A DNA stretch of 64,000 nt from Paulownia fortunei (taxonomy: Eukaryota > Streptophyta > Magnoliopsida > Lamiales > Paulowniaceae), in NCBI GenBank assembly GCA_019321725.1, contig CM033121.1, forward strand, positions 1,240,001-1,304,000. Direction: 5' to 3'. Numbering within the stretch: the first letter of the stretch is position 1; the number at the start of each line of letters is the position of its first letter. Below are positions 48,260 through 59,900 of the stretch, one piece after another. Made by a program: the position numbers and the translations under genes. The notes below the pieces were generated by a model. That model saw only the letters and a program-made list of their open reading frames with translations, was not told the origin of the DNA and searched no databases.

Positions 48260-50592
48260 TCAAGTTCTCTCCTTCAAAACGTTAGAAATTGCTCGAATTG
48301 TAGAAGGGGTAGTCCGGCAGCAGCCACCAACGAGTTTTGCTCCAGCATCCCGCCATCTTGTCGCAAATAGCTCAAACTTGTCATCATCAAAACATTTTGA
48401 TGGCTGTCAAGGTCAGTGCAAAACAAAAGTTTTAATTGAGAGTTTGGGTAATCGAATGTTTTCTTCGAAATGTCTCAATAGTTAGAAAAATATAAGAAAT
48501 TATTATAGGTTTAACTCACCAGCCATCTTTTAGCAATGCCATCCCATATCTCACCACTGTTGGGGTAGACAACTATTGCCTTATCTGTGGACTGCAGACA
48601 CATTTCATTTCAGGTCTGAGAAAACTCAGAATTTTCAGAATCATTTGTTCAATGAACTTTTGTTCGTGAGGTTACCTCTTTGAATCTCTGGATAAGTGTT
48701 AGAACAAAATGAGGTGGTGCACAATTTATTCCAACAGCACTAACTTTGCTACTCTTGTTAATTATGTCAAGGCATTCCTCAAAGCTTTCACCTGAGGGGG
48801 CATTTTCACCATTAACTGAGCTGAAACAGATCCAAGATGGAATCATTACGTTCTCTTCATCAAGCAACTCGACACAAGCCTGATAATCATATTTGCCCCA
48901 TCGTAAATATAAGTACACTACCAAAACTGATGAAACAAGATTTATTTATTTTGTTTCTTGTAAAAATGTTCCAAAGAGCTAACAGTCTTGACCTCCCTTG
49001 ACATCAAACCAAATAAAATGAAAGAGTACGGAGAATTGATAGATAAGCAGACCTGAGCCTCTAGTTTGTTAGGAATGGTCTCAAAAGCAAGCAAATCAGG
49101 ACCTGCTTCCACAAGAATTTGCAGCCTGCGCCTGTGGAAATCCTTTAATTTCTCCAAAGTTACATTGGGTCCGTAGTTCCCGCTGAAGGAAACAGCCAAC
49201 AGGAATCAGCCACACAAATAATGCTCCATTAATTGGACTTAAATTATGCTTTTAATCAATTTTTCAGGGAATGAAATAAAAATGTAAACCTGTACTCTGA
49301 GCCATCGGCAAGATATGCACCATAGCTTCCAATGGAGGCTGCAACCAGAGCCCTGTTGTAATTATGTCCAGATTTCCTCTTTACTGAGGACCAAAACTTC
49401 TCACGGGCTTCGACAGCGATTTTTACACTTTTCGTAAGAAGTGACTCTGCTTCTTCCCTGGAAAATCCCCTGGATTGAAATCCTGGTAGAGTTGCCTGTT
49501 TATTCAGACACTATTAAAAATCGTATCTTTACATCTATCCTTGGATAAAGTTCTAGTGTGGCAGCAAGTTCTAAATAAAGAAGCATAATCAGTAACAATA
49601 ACTCTATATTCGTGCATAAGTAATAGTACCATATTCTTGAATTTTGATTAAGACAAATTATTCACAAAATCTGCAATGCAGGCATTATTTCTGCATCTCT
49701 CAAAAAGCAATGGTGCAAACCTGATAAGATGAAGTAACTATTATATCTGCACCCGCTTCCAGATACTCCAAGTGTACCTGCACTCATTGAAACGGATAAA
49801 AATAGGTAAGTCTGTCAAATTTTCAGATTTCGTTATTTTTAAATCAATGAACAAAATTGTGATAAAATTATGTGCGCATGCAACACTACAAGAAATAAAA
49901 ATATTAAGTGATAATTTAAATGTTGTCATATCAAAAACAAAATTATTATTTTGTAATAAGTTAGGTCTCACAAGCTTAATTGTAAAAAAAAAAAAATGTT
50001 TAAATTATTATTATTAACAATTAATGATATATTTAAATTGTCACTGTTACAATTAATATATTTAGTGACAGTCTAATCATGTTACATTTGACAAGATTTT
50101 TGTTGCCAAGTGTCATCACTAATTGTTAATAGTGATGACTTATAACAATCTTTGTGAAAATTATTATTTTGATAAAATAAAAATTCTTATCAATAATATG
50201 TAATCAGTAATTAATAATATAATCGCAACTCTTAAGCAGACTAGCCTAAACATGATGCACAAACCACCATTTAAGATTAATGGCAAATACCATTAACATA
50301 CATTTAATACTACATGCAAAAAAAAAAAAGAAAAAGAAAAGAACGAACTCTAGACATAAGCAGAAACAAGAATGCATGGACATATATGTAAATGACTGTG
50401 TGTGGACCATACCCGTTTGATTAGATCAGGGTCTTTGATAAGGCAAAGGGCGCTCCAAAGAGGGTCATTAATGGAGGCGCCGTGAGTCTCCAGCTGGGTG
50501 GCGAAACCACCATCCACGACGGCGCAACCACCCGCCTTCCTTATCAGATCCTCCAACACATATTCTTTTACATTTTCATTCTCTCTCCCCAT
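48260..50592 (-). CDS. HMT: Homocysteine S-methyltransferase (HMT)
   Basis: Seven exons on the minus strand: 50592-50413, 49777-49721, 49495-49290, 49182-49053, 48879-48676, 48591-48520 and 48403-48260. All borders are GT-AG, phases fit, and the product is 330 residues, the usual size. It starts MGRENENVKEYVLEDLIRKA, then GGCAVVDGGFATQLETHGA (barrel entrance motif), VHLEYLEAGADIIVTSSYQ, AALVAASIGSYGAY-type barrel strand, FETIPNKLEAQ, WICFSSVNGENAPSGES, and the zinc ligands Cys244 (GINCAPPH) and Cys311/Cys312 (KLVGGCCRTTPSTIRAI). The enzyme moves a methyl group from S-methylmethionine (or S-adenosylmethionine) to homocysteine, giving methionine, in the SMM cycle; no transit peptide is visible, so cytosolic. 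Convergent with the FLX-like gene, about 200 bp apart. A CT-rich tract precedes the ATG. HMT1/2/3 subtype not decided. Confidence 0.95.
49884..50200. mobile_element. CACTA-type MITE remnant in HMT intron 1 (weak)
   Basis: CACTACAAGAAATAAAAATA at 49884 is the usual start of plant CACTA (En/Spm) termini. The following 300 bp has repeated GTGACA/GTCATCACTAA motifs as in such non-autonomous copies. The expected opposite terminus (CTTGTAGTG) is not present in clean form; a possible decayed end is near 50190. The intron splice sites are unaffected. Confidence 0.3.
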
Positions 50593-50639
50593 CTCTCTCT
50601 CTCTCTCTCAACAGCAATGGATATGGGGATTTGGGAGAA

Positions 50640-53600
50640 GAAACGGGCACGTTAAGTAGCTGTTTTTGAGGGGGGGAAGATGATGGAGTTGTCTAATGCG
50701 CGTGTTTGGTGTATCTAAGATTTATGTTTTAAGTAATGATTATAGAGTAAAAATTGGATTGGCGTATGCGTGTAAGAGTGGTGAACGCGGACGGGTTTGT
50801 GCTTTCAGGTTCTTACTTGGCCTCCACTTGGACTTATTTCTGTATTTTGTTCTATTTCTTCCTCTAACTTGGTCAGCCTAATTTCAGTTTTACCAACCTC
50901 CTCTCTCGGGAATTTAGAACCAGTCAATTGGAGTCGCACGTAGTTAATTTTATGTGGATTCCATTATAATGGCGAATGTGATTATCCTTAAAAAAATATT
51001 AAAATTATTCTATTTTCATTTCCTATATTTTGTATAGAGAGATTAACTTCACCTACTAATTTCGGGCGCAAATTAAATTCTTATAAAATTGGATAGAGTT
51101 TTTCTTGATAAAATTTATCTTTACTTTTGATAAGATCTTATTTATGATCATTTTTTTTTAATTTCTTTATAATATAAAAAGAAACACAATAATTTATTTA
51201 TAATGCAGCCACCTATGTATAGATTTCGATGATCCATTTTAATTGAATTCGAATAAAAGATATCTAAACGTCTTAGAATATAAATAAGATAATGCTGCTA
51301 GATCTAAACCTATTTGACTCTGCACTTATTAAAACCTTAAGGGGTCATGCCCCCTATGTTTCATTAAAACCCTTAATCACAAAGGAATTACAATTATCAT
51401 TCTAGCTTAGATTATCAGACGAAAATCTCGAAGTTTGGCTTCGAACTATGTCTACTTTGGAAGACAGGTCACATGGCATTTCTCCACCCCGCCCCTCAAA
51501 AAAGTAAACATAGCCATGTCTATGTTGCTGGCTAGTACAAAAGATAGACTTTTCCTTTTTTTTTAATTCTCTTTCTATTATTTTCCTAGTTCACAATATG
51601 ATGCGAATAATAGTTTAGGTCCAATATTTAAAGAGGCTCAATTCCATAAATCCAACTCCAAAAGCTTTGAAAAATTCTATCAGTATATGTATCTTATTAT
51701 ATAAAATAATTATAAATATTCTCATTCGATTCATTTTAAAGTATATGGTATTTATTTTACACTTTACAATATTTATGAATTTTTTAATATTTTTTGCTTT
51801 TTGGTGATAATCAACTACTTCAAAAGAGTTGACTTCAATCAATTCAGCAATTAGCATACCACATCACAATATAAAAAGACGTTTAAAATCAGAATAAATA
51901 TTCCTAAATGCTGCAAAAATCGACTTGACTAATTAACTAATAAACATTCATTTATTAAAATTTTACTTTCCAGCTAGAACTAAAAACTAAATGCATATTT
52001 GGTGATTTTGGTTCACTGAAAAAGTTTTTGGCCTGTTAAAAGAGTAGTTGGAAATTGGAACTCATTTTACCGTGTTCTTCCACTTTGTTCTATTTTGATA
52101 AACTGATGTACTTCGAATATCTCTATTGTTTAATTATCATAATGAAACTCAAAAAAGATTTTAAATTTGATTTAGATATTTTTGGCTTTATTGTTTACTA
52201 GAAATCATATCTTCTCCTAAAAATAAATCTAGACATCAAAAAACTTATATTAATTCTTGAGTTGCCGAAAGAGGAAAAAGATTATTATTATTATTCTTTC
52301 GGTTGATTGAAAAAACCAAGATAAATTGATTGGGAAGAAATCAATTGGTGATTTTTTTGTGCTCCAATTGGGCTTTACATATAAGAACATCATTGCTAAG
52401 TTTACAAGATGGGCCATCAAGAACATTGGTTCAGTCCAAAGCATTTCTTGGGCTATCCACATAATAACCCAAATGAAATTCTTTTTGGGGCCACCACATT
52501 TTGTAAATATGTTCGACAACTTAAGTTAAAATAATTTTTAGATTGTCCAAATACAATAATCAACTTTTTATAAAAACTTTAAAATGAGGTTGGGAAAACG
52601 TGATTTTGTAAGATCAACTTCTTCAATATATATTATACACGGATTCATTACTGCAGAAATCAATTCTACTAAAATTAATTTAACGTTTCAAAAGTTTAGC
52701 AAACATCATCCTTAGGCAAGCAGGGAGATAACTGTAAGGCTTTACATGAATAAAGGTAACATGGTGGTTGGGGGAGATTATTCTGAGGTATTCCAGAAAA
52801 TCAAGGTTGGTGAGGAGAAACTTTCACCTATTCAACCTAGTAGTATTATTCAATAAGCAAGATATTAAGGTTGTATTGATTGTAATTTTTTTTTTTTTAA
52901 ATTTCATTTCATAACATGTTTGTCCCATAAAAATGTATTTGGATGTGGGTGTCTCTCAAAAAATCCTTTAATACATATATATATATATATATTTTAAAGA
53001 ATATATACACATTCAAATACATTTTCATAAAATAATTATCATTTTTGAATAGAAAAACATCCGTCTAGATTAAATAATCTATACCAAATGAAAGATCATG
53101 TTAAATTAATAAAAAATAAATCGATCATGTTAAATTAATAAAAAATAAATCTCACTATTAACGTGACAAGTGTAAAAACACCCTATATAAATAATTTTTT
53201 TGCTTCAATTGGTGAGAATCAGTTTGGAAGCAATGATGTGCCCATGCATGTTTATGACGTTGTACTGCCTGATTAATTATATTGATTTTGAAATAATTAA
53301 AAAATTATAGTCTATATGTTTCCATAAAAAAGAAACTGAATCATTTCATTACATGGTGATTTCAAGAAGAGAAATTGCTAATATAACGATAAAGTCAACT
53401 TTAAGAATGACTTTACTACTGTTTATAAATATTATCATATAGAGAATTGCAGTGCTACTTCCTCCCTATCAATGTCATTAACTCAGAAGCTGTAAGTCAA
53501 AAATTGTCATGAACATGCCTCCTTTGTTATTCATAATAAGCAATTAGTTGCCAACCATTTGAGTTAGTATTTAATTGTTGTACTCCTTCATTAATTTAAA

Positions 53601-54740
53601 AAAAAATAGATAAAAATGATTAGTGCAAACATCCAAGTTGATAAGGAATAGGGAAATCTTTTCATGAAAGTGAGTTATAGTTAAAAGTTGATTTTTTTTT
53701 TTATTTAATTCCCATCTAAATGTGTGAAGTTCTTGTTGTGAAATTCAGAAACTAACAAGTACACGAAAGGAAAAAAAATTCAATAATTTACATGTTCATA
53801 AATAGTACAAAACTCGTTATATACATATACATATATATATATATATATAAATAAAGTGAGAGGATATTAGTTGATTCTTCAACTCAATTAGTTCCTAGGT
53901 ATAATGTGAGACTATCTTGTCTCATACATACATATATATATATATATATATGTACTAATATTGAAAAGTAAAAGGGTTGGATGAAAGTAAACCAACCCAC
54001 ACTGGACTTAAAAGATTTTGACGACCTGGATATAAGCCTATATCTGGGTGCACTTCTCAAACTGATCAATTTTTCTCCCTGGCAAGGGTTCTGTTGCAAG
54101 AAAGCCAAACAAACATCTTTCTTCTTTTTTTTTTTTTTTTTTTTTGGGTTATGAGGATGGCTGATTCTCAATTCTCCTTTAGATGCGTCGAAGTCACAAA
54201 GTTGTAGATACAAGGCTAAACTAACATCTTCAACTCTTCAGATATATTGGATTTTAGGGTTCTTGCCAGGGAAAAAATTGAAGAAAACTACTGAATTTAG
54301 AGTGACTGCAATGATTTTTACAGTACTGATATAAATTCTCATACTGGTTTAAACTCCTAAATCATGAGATAATGTTTGCCTTTTTAGTTGATTGCTGCAG
54401 CATTAAGATCAGTTTCTGTTGGATTCATAAATGAGATCGAAAGTGCGTAGAAAAGTTCAAGGAATTTGTTGCCTTCTCCAACTACACAGATTTAATATTG
54501 TAGAAAATATGAATCCAATTACATTTTTATTTTTATTTTATAATTAATCCAATTACAATTTACACACGTAAAAGCAGCCCTAAACCAACTTATTGATGAG
54601 ATTATTTCAGCCTCGCCATCGCCCTCTAGTAAGTAGCTAGCTAGTTTTATCTACTGCTACTCAAATGCTTCGTGCTCTCCCAGTACACCAGCCCTTCATT
54701 AATCATCTCAGCTGTCATCTATCTGCCATCTTAATTCTCA
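50640..54740. other. Intergenic region between HMT and KCS6
   Basis: No coding exon supported; open frames at 50696, 51615, 52250 and 53884 show no family pattern. It contains a perfect 29-bp tandem repeat (53094-53151), TA-rich runs (about 52975-52991, 53830-53848 and 53932-53950) and a poly-T tract (54124-54145). The right end would be the KCS6 promoter. Confidence 0.55.
53094..53151 (+). repeat. Perfect two-copy 29-bp tandem repeat
   Basis: The unit starts GATCATGTTAAATTAATAAA and ends AAATAAATC; copies at 53094-53122 and 53123-53151 are identical. Confidence 0.9.
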
Positions 54741-54816
54741 CTCTTTAAATCTCCCCCTCCTGTTCCAAAATTGAATCCCAAGCCACTGCAACACCAATCC
54801 CCCTCCCCCCACCATC

Positions 54817-56304
54817 ATGGCTCAATCGCCGGAGTTCTCCCAATCAGTAAAGCTCAAGTATGTGAAAATAGGATACCAGTACCTCGTGAACCACTTTCTC
54901 GTTTTCTTGCTCGTACCCATCATGATCGCTCTCTCCATCGAAGCCCTGCGTACTAGCCCTGAAGAAATCCTCAAACTCTCGAATTCCATGCAATTCAACT
55001 TGGTTCATATCATATGTTCTTTGTTCCTCATCATCTATTCCTTCACTTACTTCTTCATGTCGAGGCCTCGGACCGTGTACCTAGTTGACTATGCTTTGTT
55101 CAAGCCTCCCCGCTGCTTCCGAGTCTCGTTTGCTGGCTTCATGGAACACGCGAAAATGGCCTTATTCAGTGAGCCTAAGAGTGTGCATTTCCAAATGAAA
55201 ATCCTCGAACGCTCAGGCCTCGGGGAAGAAACCTGTTTGCCGCCTGCCATACATTACATCCCTCCATCGCCTAACATGGCACTTGCAAGAGAAGAAGCTG
55301 AGTTTGTGATATTTTCTTGCATGGATTCCCTTTTCCAGAAGACGGGGCTCAAGCCAAAAGACGTGGATATATTAATTTTGAATTGCAGCCTTTTTTCTCC
55401 AACTCCATCTTTAACAGCCATGGTGATTAATAAATACAAAATGAGAAGCAACATAAAGAGTTTCAATCTGTCGGGGATGGGGTGTAGTGCGGGTTTAATA
55501 TCCATTGATTTAGCCAAAGACCTTCTCCAACACTATCCCAACTCGAATGCTGTGGTCATAAGCACTGAGATTCTCACCCCCAATAGCTACATGGGGAAAG
55601 AAAGAGCCATGCTCCTGCCCAACTGCTTGTTCAGAATGGGCGGCGCCGCTGTTCTCTTATCCAACCGGCGGGCAGATCGCCGCCGTGCAAAGTATCGACT
55701 GGCTCATGTGGTCAGAACCCATAAAGGAGCTGATGATAAATCATACAAATGTGTATCACAAGAAGAAGATTCTGAAGGACATGTGGGGATAAAGTTAAAT
55801 ATTGATCTCATGGCAATAGCCGGAGAGGCTTTGAAGTCTAATATAACTACAATAGGCCCTCTTGTTCTTCCTGCATCAGAACAACTTCTATTTGCTTTTT
55901 CACTTATTGGAAGAAAAATCTTCAACTCCAAGTGGAAGCCATATATTCCGGACTTCAAGCTGGCGTTTGAGCACTTCTGCATTCACGCCGGAGGGCGGGC
56001 GGTGATCGACGAGCTGCAGAAGAGCCTCCGGCTCACGGAGGAGCAAGTGGAAGCATCGAGGATGACGTTGCATAGGTTTGGCAATACTTCTTCTTCTTCA
56101 TTGTGGTATGAGTTGAGTTACATTGAGTCCAAGGGGAGAATGAAGAAAGGCGACAGGGTGTGGCAGATAGCATTTGGGAGTGGATTTAAGTGTAACAGTG
56201 CAGTTTGGAAGTGCAATCGGACGATCAAGACGCCGGTGGATGGACCTTGGGCTGATTGCATTGACAAGTATCCTGTTCACATCCCTGAAGTGGTCAAGCT
56301 TTAA
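54817..56304 (+). CDS. KCS6: 3-ketoacyl-CoA synthase, KCS6/CER6/CUT1 type
   Basis: Single-exon frame of 495 residues. It starts MAQSPEFSQSVKLKYVKIGY and has two N-terminal membrane helices (about 25-42 and 62-81), as in ER-bound KCS enzymes. The FAE1/CUT1 domain follows with the fully conserved block ERSGLGEETCLPPAIHYIPP (131-150), DVDILILNCSLFSPTPSL, the active-site Cys223 in NLSGMGCSAGLISIDLA, His390 in CIHAGGRAVIDELQ and Asn423 in HRFGNTSSSSLWYELSYIE. The C-terminus, CIDKYPVHIPEVVKL, agrees closely with CER6-type proteins (about 497 residues). It condenses long acyl-CoA with malonyl-CoA, the first and rate-setting step of very-long-chain fatty acid elongation for cuticular wax. The family copy usually has one or no intron; none is needed here. 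All catalytic residues are present, so it should be active. A CTTTAAAT motif about 75 bp upstream may serve as the TATA element. Confidence 0.95.
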   Translation: MAQSPEFSQSVKLKYVKIGYQYLVNHFLVFLLVPIMIALSIEALRTSPEEILKLSNSMQFNLVHIICSLFLIIYSFTYFFMSRPRTVYLVDYALFKPPRCFRVSFAGFMEHAKMALFSEPKSVHFQMKILERSGLGEETCLPPAIHYIPPSPNMALAREEAEFVIFSCMDSLFQKTGLKPKDVDILILNCSLFSPTPSLTAMVINKYKMRSNIKSFNLSGMGCSAGLISIDLAKDLLQHYPNSNAVVISTEILTPNSYMGKERAMLLPNCLFRMGGAAVLLSNRRADRRRAKYRLAHVVRTHKGADDKSYKCVSQEEDSEGHVGIKLNIDLMAIAGEALKSNITTIGPLVLPASEQLLFAFSLIGRKIFNSKWKPYIPDFKLAFEHFCIHAGGRAVIDELQKSLRLTEEQVEASRMTLHRFGNTSSSSLWYELSYIESKGRMKKGDRVWQIAFGSGFKCNSAVWKCNRTIKTPVDGPWADCIDKYPVHIPEVVKL

Positions 56305-58062
56305 GAATGTTCTATTTTATTCAAAAGGAATAAAATACTCCACAGGAAAAAACTTTATACAAGGAATTATTTTGCATCAAAGGATTTTTATGTGGAGAGT
56401 TTGTTTTTTTTTCAAGCATAAATTATGTACTAAGTTTGCAAATTAATTCACTGAAATATTGGGAGTGCACTTTGAATTATGTTGGAATTTTCATGACTAA
56501 AGGAGAATTTGTCCACAAATTAGTTTCTGAACAGTTTGAGTGTGTGAATTTCCCAGTTGATCAAGCAAGTGTTGTGCTTATTTTTATTTTTTATTTTTCT
56601 AATTATTTGGATGTTCTATGATAATGTTGCCAAATTATACTTGTTGGATTAATTTATCAAGACAAAAGTATTATTATTGTAGATATAGTAGATTGCGATC
56701 TGACTATTTGTTATTTGTTGTGTATTTATTTTATACTGATAAAATATGGTTGAAATGAAATTATGCATTTGTCAAGTCCCAAATATAATTTAATCTCTCT
56801 CAATCAATGAAAGAAATGAAATAACACAAATAAGAGGGACCAACCAGGAGTAACTTAACCCTACAACATGTATCTCCAAAAGTAGTGGAAAAAATGGTGA
56901 TTAAATCCCTGCAAGAACTTTCACTTTGCCTAAGGACGAGGTCTTTTAGTTCTTGAGAAAAACCTGCAAGCTGTATCATAAAACATCTCATTACCTCCTC
57001 ACCAACCTACGTACCTTAGGTTGCCCTAGAAATTAAATTAAAGGATAAGATCACAAGAACTGTTAAGGGGCAAAGTTGGTAAGAGAGAGTTCAAGAATTG
57101 TACGGCCTGCCAAACTTGCCATTACACCACTCGGACCATTCATGTCACTCTCAGGTTGCTTGGCATTATGTGCACTGGTTTGGTTGGGTTGTTTTAGGTG
57201 GTCATCACTGGCTCCCCAATAAGTTGATTTCCCGATCAATCACAAGTGACTCAGCAACACTCCCGACGGCTATTTAATTTTTTCGATAAAAAATATCACA
57301 TGCATTTTATACATATTATTTAATAATTTATTTTAGTAAAATTAAGATATTATAAGATACTTCATAAATTATAAAATATTAAATAAAATATAATTAATAA
57401 AATATAAAATATTTCATAAATTAATTATTTGATATGACATTGCAAAAAAACAATATACTCTCTTCCAACTCATACTTTGTAGCAGATACTTGTTCTCTAT
57501 AGATTGAAGAAATTTGACAAATTGACAAAAATATAAATGTTAAGCAAGATAGATAATTAATATTAAAAATATTTATTTTACGAACATAAATAAAACTACA
57601 ATTTAATTATATTTCTTCTTTAATGATGAATACATGTGGAACTAAATGAAAGTTTAGGGTCCAAGATTAAAAATTAAGTAAAATACATATCCAATATTTA
57701 AGGATCTACAGAATTATGTGTCAGTTTTTAGATATTATTCAGTATATATACGACCTATACATAATATTATTAAATTATTTTAATTGAGTATGATCATCAT
57801 AAGTAATCAAATTATTTTTTCTTTAATTACTTGTATACTATAATTTTCTTCACATTATATGATTGTTAGGTATCAGAACTTTATATTACAGTGAATCATG
57901 CTTCAATGTTGTTTTTTCCTAATAAAAATAAAATATTAGTTACTACTAATAATATATAATGTATTACTTAAGAAAAAAATATTTGTACATACACTCAAAA
58001 ATTATGTGTACACAATATTTTTAGTCTACATATTCTTCTTACATTTGAGATGTCTTACTTAA
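56305..58062. other. Intergenic region downstream of KCS6
   Basis: The first ~300 bp is likely KCS6 3' UTR. A GC-richer patch at 56780-57260 has an open minus-strand frame (56991-56800) without recognisable family pattern; it may be a gene remnant or a non-coding transcript. From 57.26 kb on the DNA is very AT-rich and holds the left copy of a direct repeat flanking the Helitron helicase remnant. Confidence 0.5.
57330..57545 (+). repeat. Direct repeat flanking the helicase remnant, left copy
   Basis: The segment containing CAACTCATACTTTGTAGCAG and ATACTTGTTCTCTATAGATT then AAATTTGACAAATT has a diverged counterpart at about 59740-59900 (CAACTTATAATTTATAGGCG, ATACTTGTTCCTTAGAGATT, AAATTTAACAAATC), same strand, 2.3 kb away. 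Confidence 0.6.
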
Positions 58063-59217
58063 TCAACTATTGGTTATAGATATTAAAATTTCTCTAGAGA
58101 TAATAATATATAATTGGTATTGATAAGACACTGAATTAGACAAATAGGCACCAACATTTGGAATTGTTTGTCCTTGAGTTTGTTTTATTATCATTACAAA
58201 GCAAAGTTTCATATAGAATTGTTCACGTTTAAATTGAAATGGATAAACTTCATTTTCAGCTAGCGAAAGTGGCACTTAAGGTATAAACTTTTCAATATAT
58301 TGCCCAAACACAACCTCTCTATCAATTATGTTATTCTTGAAGTTCTGCATACCATTCTTGTATAATTACTCAATTCATTTTATGGGTTCAGATTTCTCAA
58401 AAAAATTATTGGACAATTTTTTTTCAACACCAATTTATGGAGAAGGCAAGCGATTTGGGATTAAATGGTTCAAAATGTTCTATTCATAATAGTAATTTAT
58501 GTCATCGATAACTTTATCAAAACTGTTGAATGTTCTTGTTTTTCGATGTTTGACTTGTCATGTAATGAATTGAATGGGCATTCTTATTTAAAATAGAAAA
58601 AAATAACCCTAATAAGTCGTAATATTGAGTTTTCTTCATTGTCATACTCAATAATCATATCTTCTGAAATTTTGATATTACCTTTAGTATCACTTGGTTT
58701 CTCACATTTTTCAACTCTAAATAAAAACTCACTAAAGTTTAGATCATTCCTCGACTTATGTTCCTTGATAAAATAATTTTTTTTTTTCATTTTGGGCAAA
58801 TGGTTTGATAGATTGTTACATTAGGAACAACGTTTAATACTTTACCACCAAAATCTTCACAAAACACTACCACTTTTCCACCAAAATCCTTGTCATTTTC
58901 TATTACGTCTTTCAATAATTTATCAATATTTTTGATAGCTATTGTTTTTGTCATTGGTGTTTCATCCCATAAAAATAATTGTGGTTTATGTAATAGCTCT
59001 GCAACCCTACTTTACTTGGACAGAGTGCACTGATTTGATTCAATTACATCTATTGGTATTTTGAAGCGAGAATGTGTTGTTTTACCCCCTGATATTATTG
59101 CAAAAGCAACTCCAAACACTGCAATTATAAGTACTATTTGAGTTTTGGACCTAAAATGAGCTAACAATGTATGGTATAATTTTTTTTCCCGTATTTCACA
59201 TGGCTCATCAATAAAAA
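58063..59217 (-). pseudogene. Decayed Helitron Pif1-like helicase (C-terminal half)
   Basis: Reading the minus strand in pieces recovers, in order, motifs of the Pif1-type helicase of plant Helitrons. At 59217-59000: FFIDEP, LLAHFRSKTQIVL, AFAIISGGKTTHSRFKIPID. At 58990-58800: QLFLWDETPMTK (Walker B / motif II area) and DFGGKVVVFCEDF. At 58799-58584: FSEFLFRVEKCEKPSDTKGN and IKISEDMIIEYDNEE. Then traces of NAHSIHYMTSQTS and of HFEPFNPKSLAF. At 58275-58063: PLSLAENEVYPFQFKREQFY and QTQGQTIPNVGAYL, followed by QYQLYIIISRE (motifs V and VI). The Walker A loop is destroyed (the GPGGTGKT position reads like EPCEIREKK), and there are stops and frame changes. The Rep domain and Helitron ends were not found. 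Inactive old insertion. Confidence 0.85.
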
Positions 59218-59739
59218 AACCCCTTACCTATTTGTATGCAATCTAATGTCCATATTATCTATATCAATAGGAATGTTTGGAAAATCATATAAACTATTTT
59301 TTTTTTCATGTTCTCCAAAAATAAAAATCAGACTTTTCAAAATTTCGTCAACTTGTAATCAACTGAGGTTTCTAATTTTCTTTGAAATCTTTAGACATTG
59401 TTATGTATCCCAAATAACTCTCATATCTGTTGTGTACAATATACACCCTTATTGACTTCATGGTAAATTTCAGGTAGCTCAATCAGATATTCGACAGTAA
59501 AAGTGCATGTAAAGCGAACAATATCATCACTCCAACAACACAAACATAAAATCTTGTTTGATGATTGATTGCATTTTATTTTTCAAGATTGACATATTGA
59601 TGAGTATCAATAACTTCAAAATCATGCAGTTAGTGTATTTAAATGATGATCCTTTTAATCTTTATAATTTTATTTGTTGCAATTTTATTAATTAAAGTAT
59701 ATATAAACTCGAGAAAAAAGAAGATGAATGAAAATTAAT

Positions 59740-59900
59740 ATAGAAAAATTAAGTATTTTGAAAAATTATAAATTAAGGTATTATAAAAAAATTACAATTG
59801 AAAATGCAACAAAGCAATGAACTTTCTTTCAACTTATAATTTATAGGCGATACTTGTTCCTTAGAGATTAAAAAAATTTAACAAATCAAAACTGAAAATT
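59740..59900 (+). repeat. Direct repeat flanking the helicase remnant, right copy
   Basis: Diverged copy of 57330-57545; see that entry for shared words. Together they bracket the helicase remnant. Confidence 0.6.

Noticed and set aside
53884..54213. 109-codon minus-strand frame
   Set aside because: Contains a poly-Lys run from a poly-T tract and a Tyr-Ile run from a TA repeat; no family pattern.
54771..54956. Frame overlapping the KCS6 start in another phase
   Set aside because: Shadow of the KCS6 coding region and leader.
56800..56991. Minus-strand frame in a GC-richer patch downstream of KCS6
   Set aside because: No domain or homologue recognised and no splice-linked neighbours; kept only as an intergenic note.
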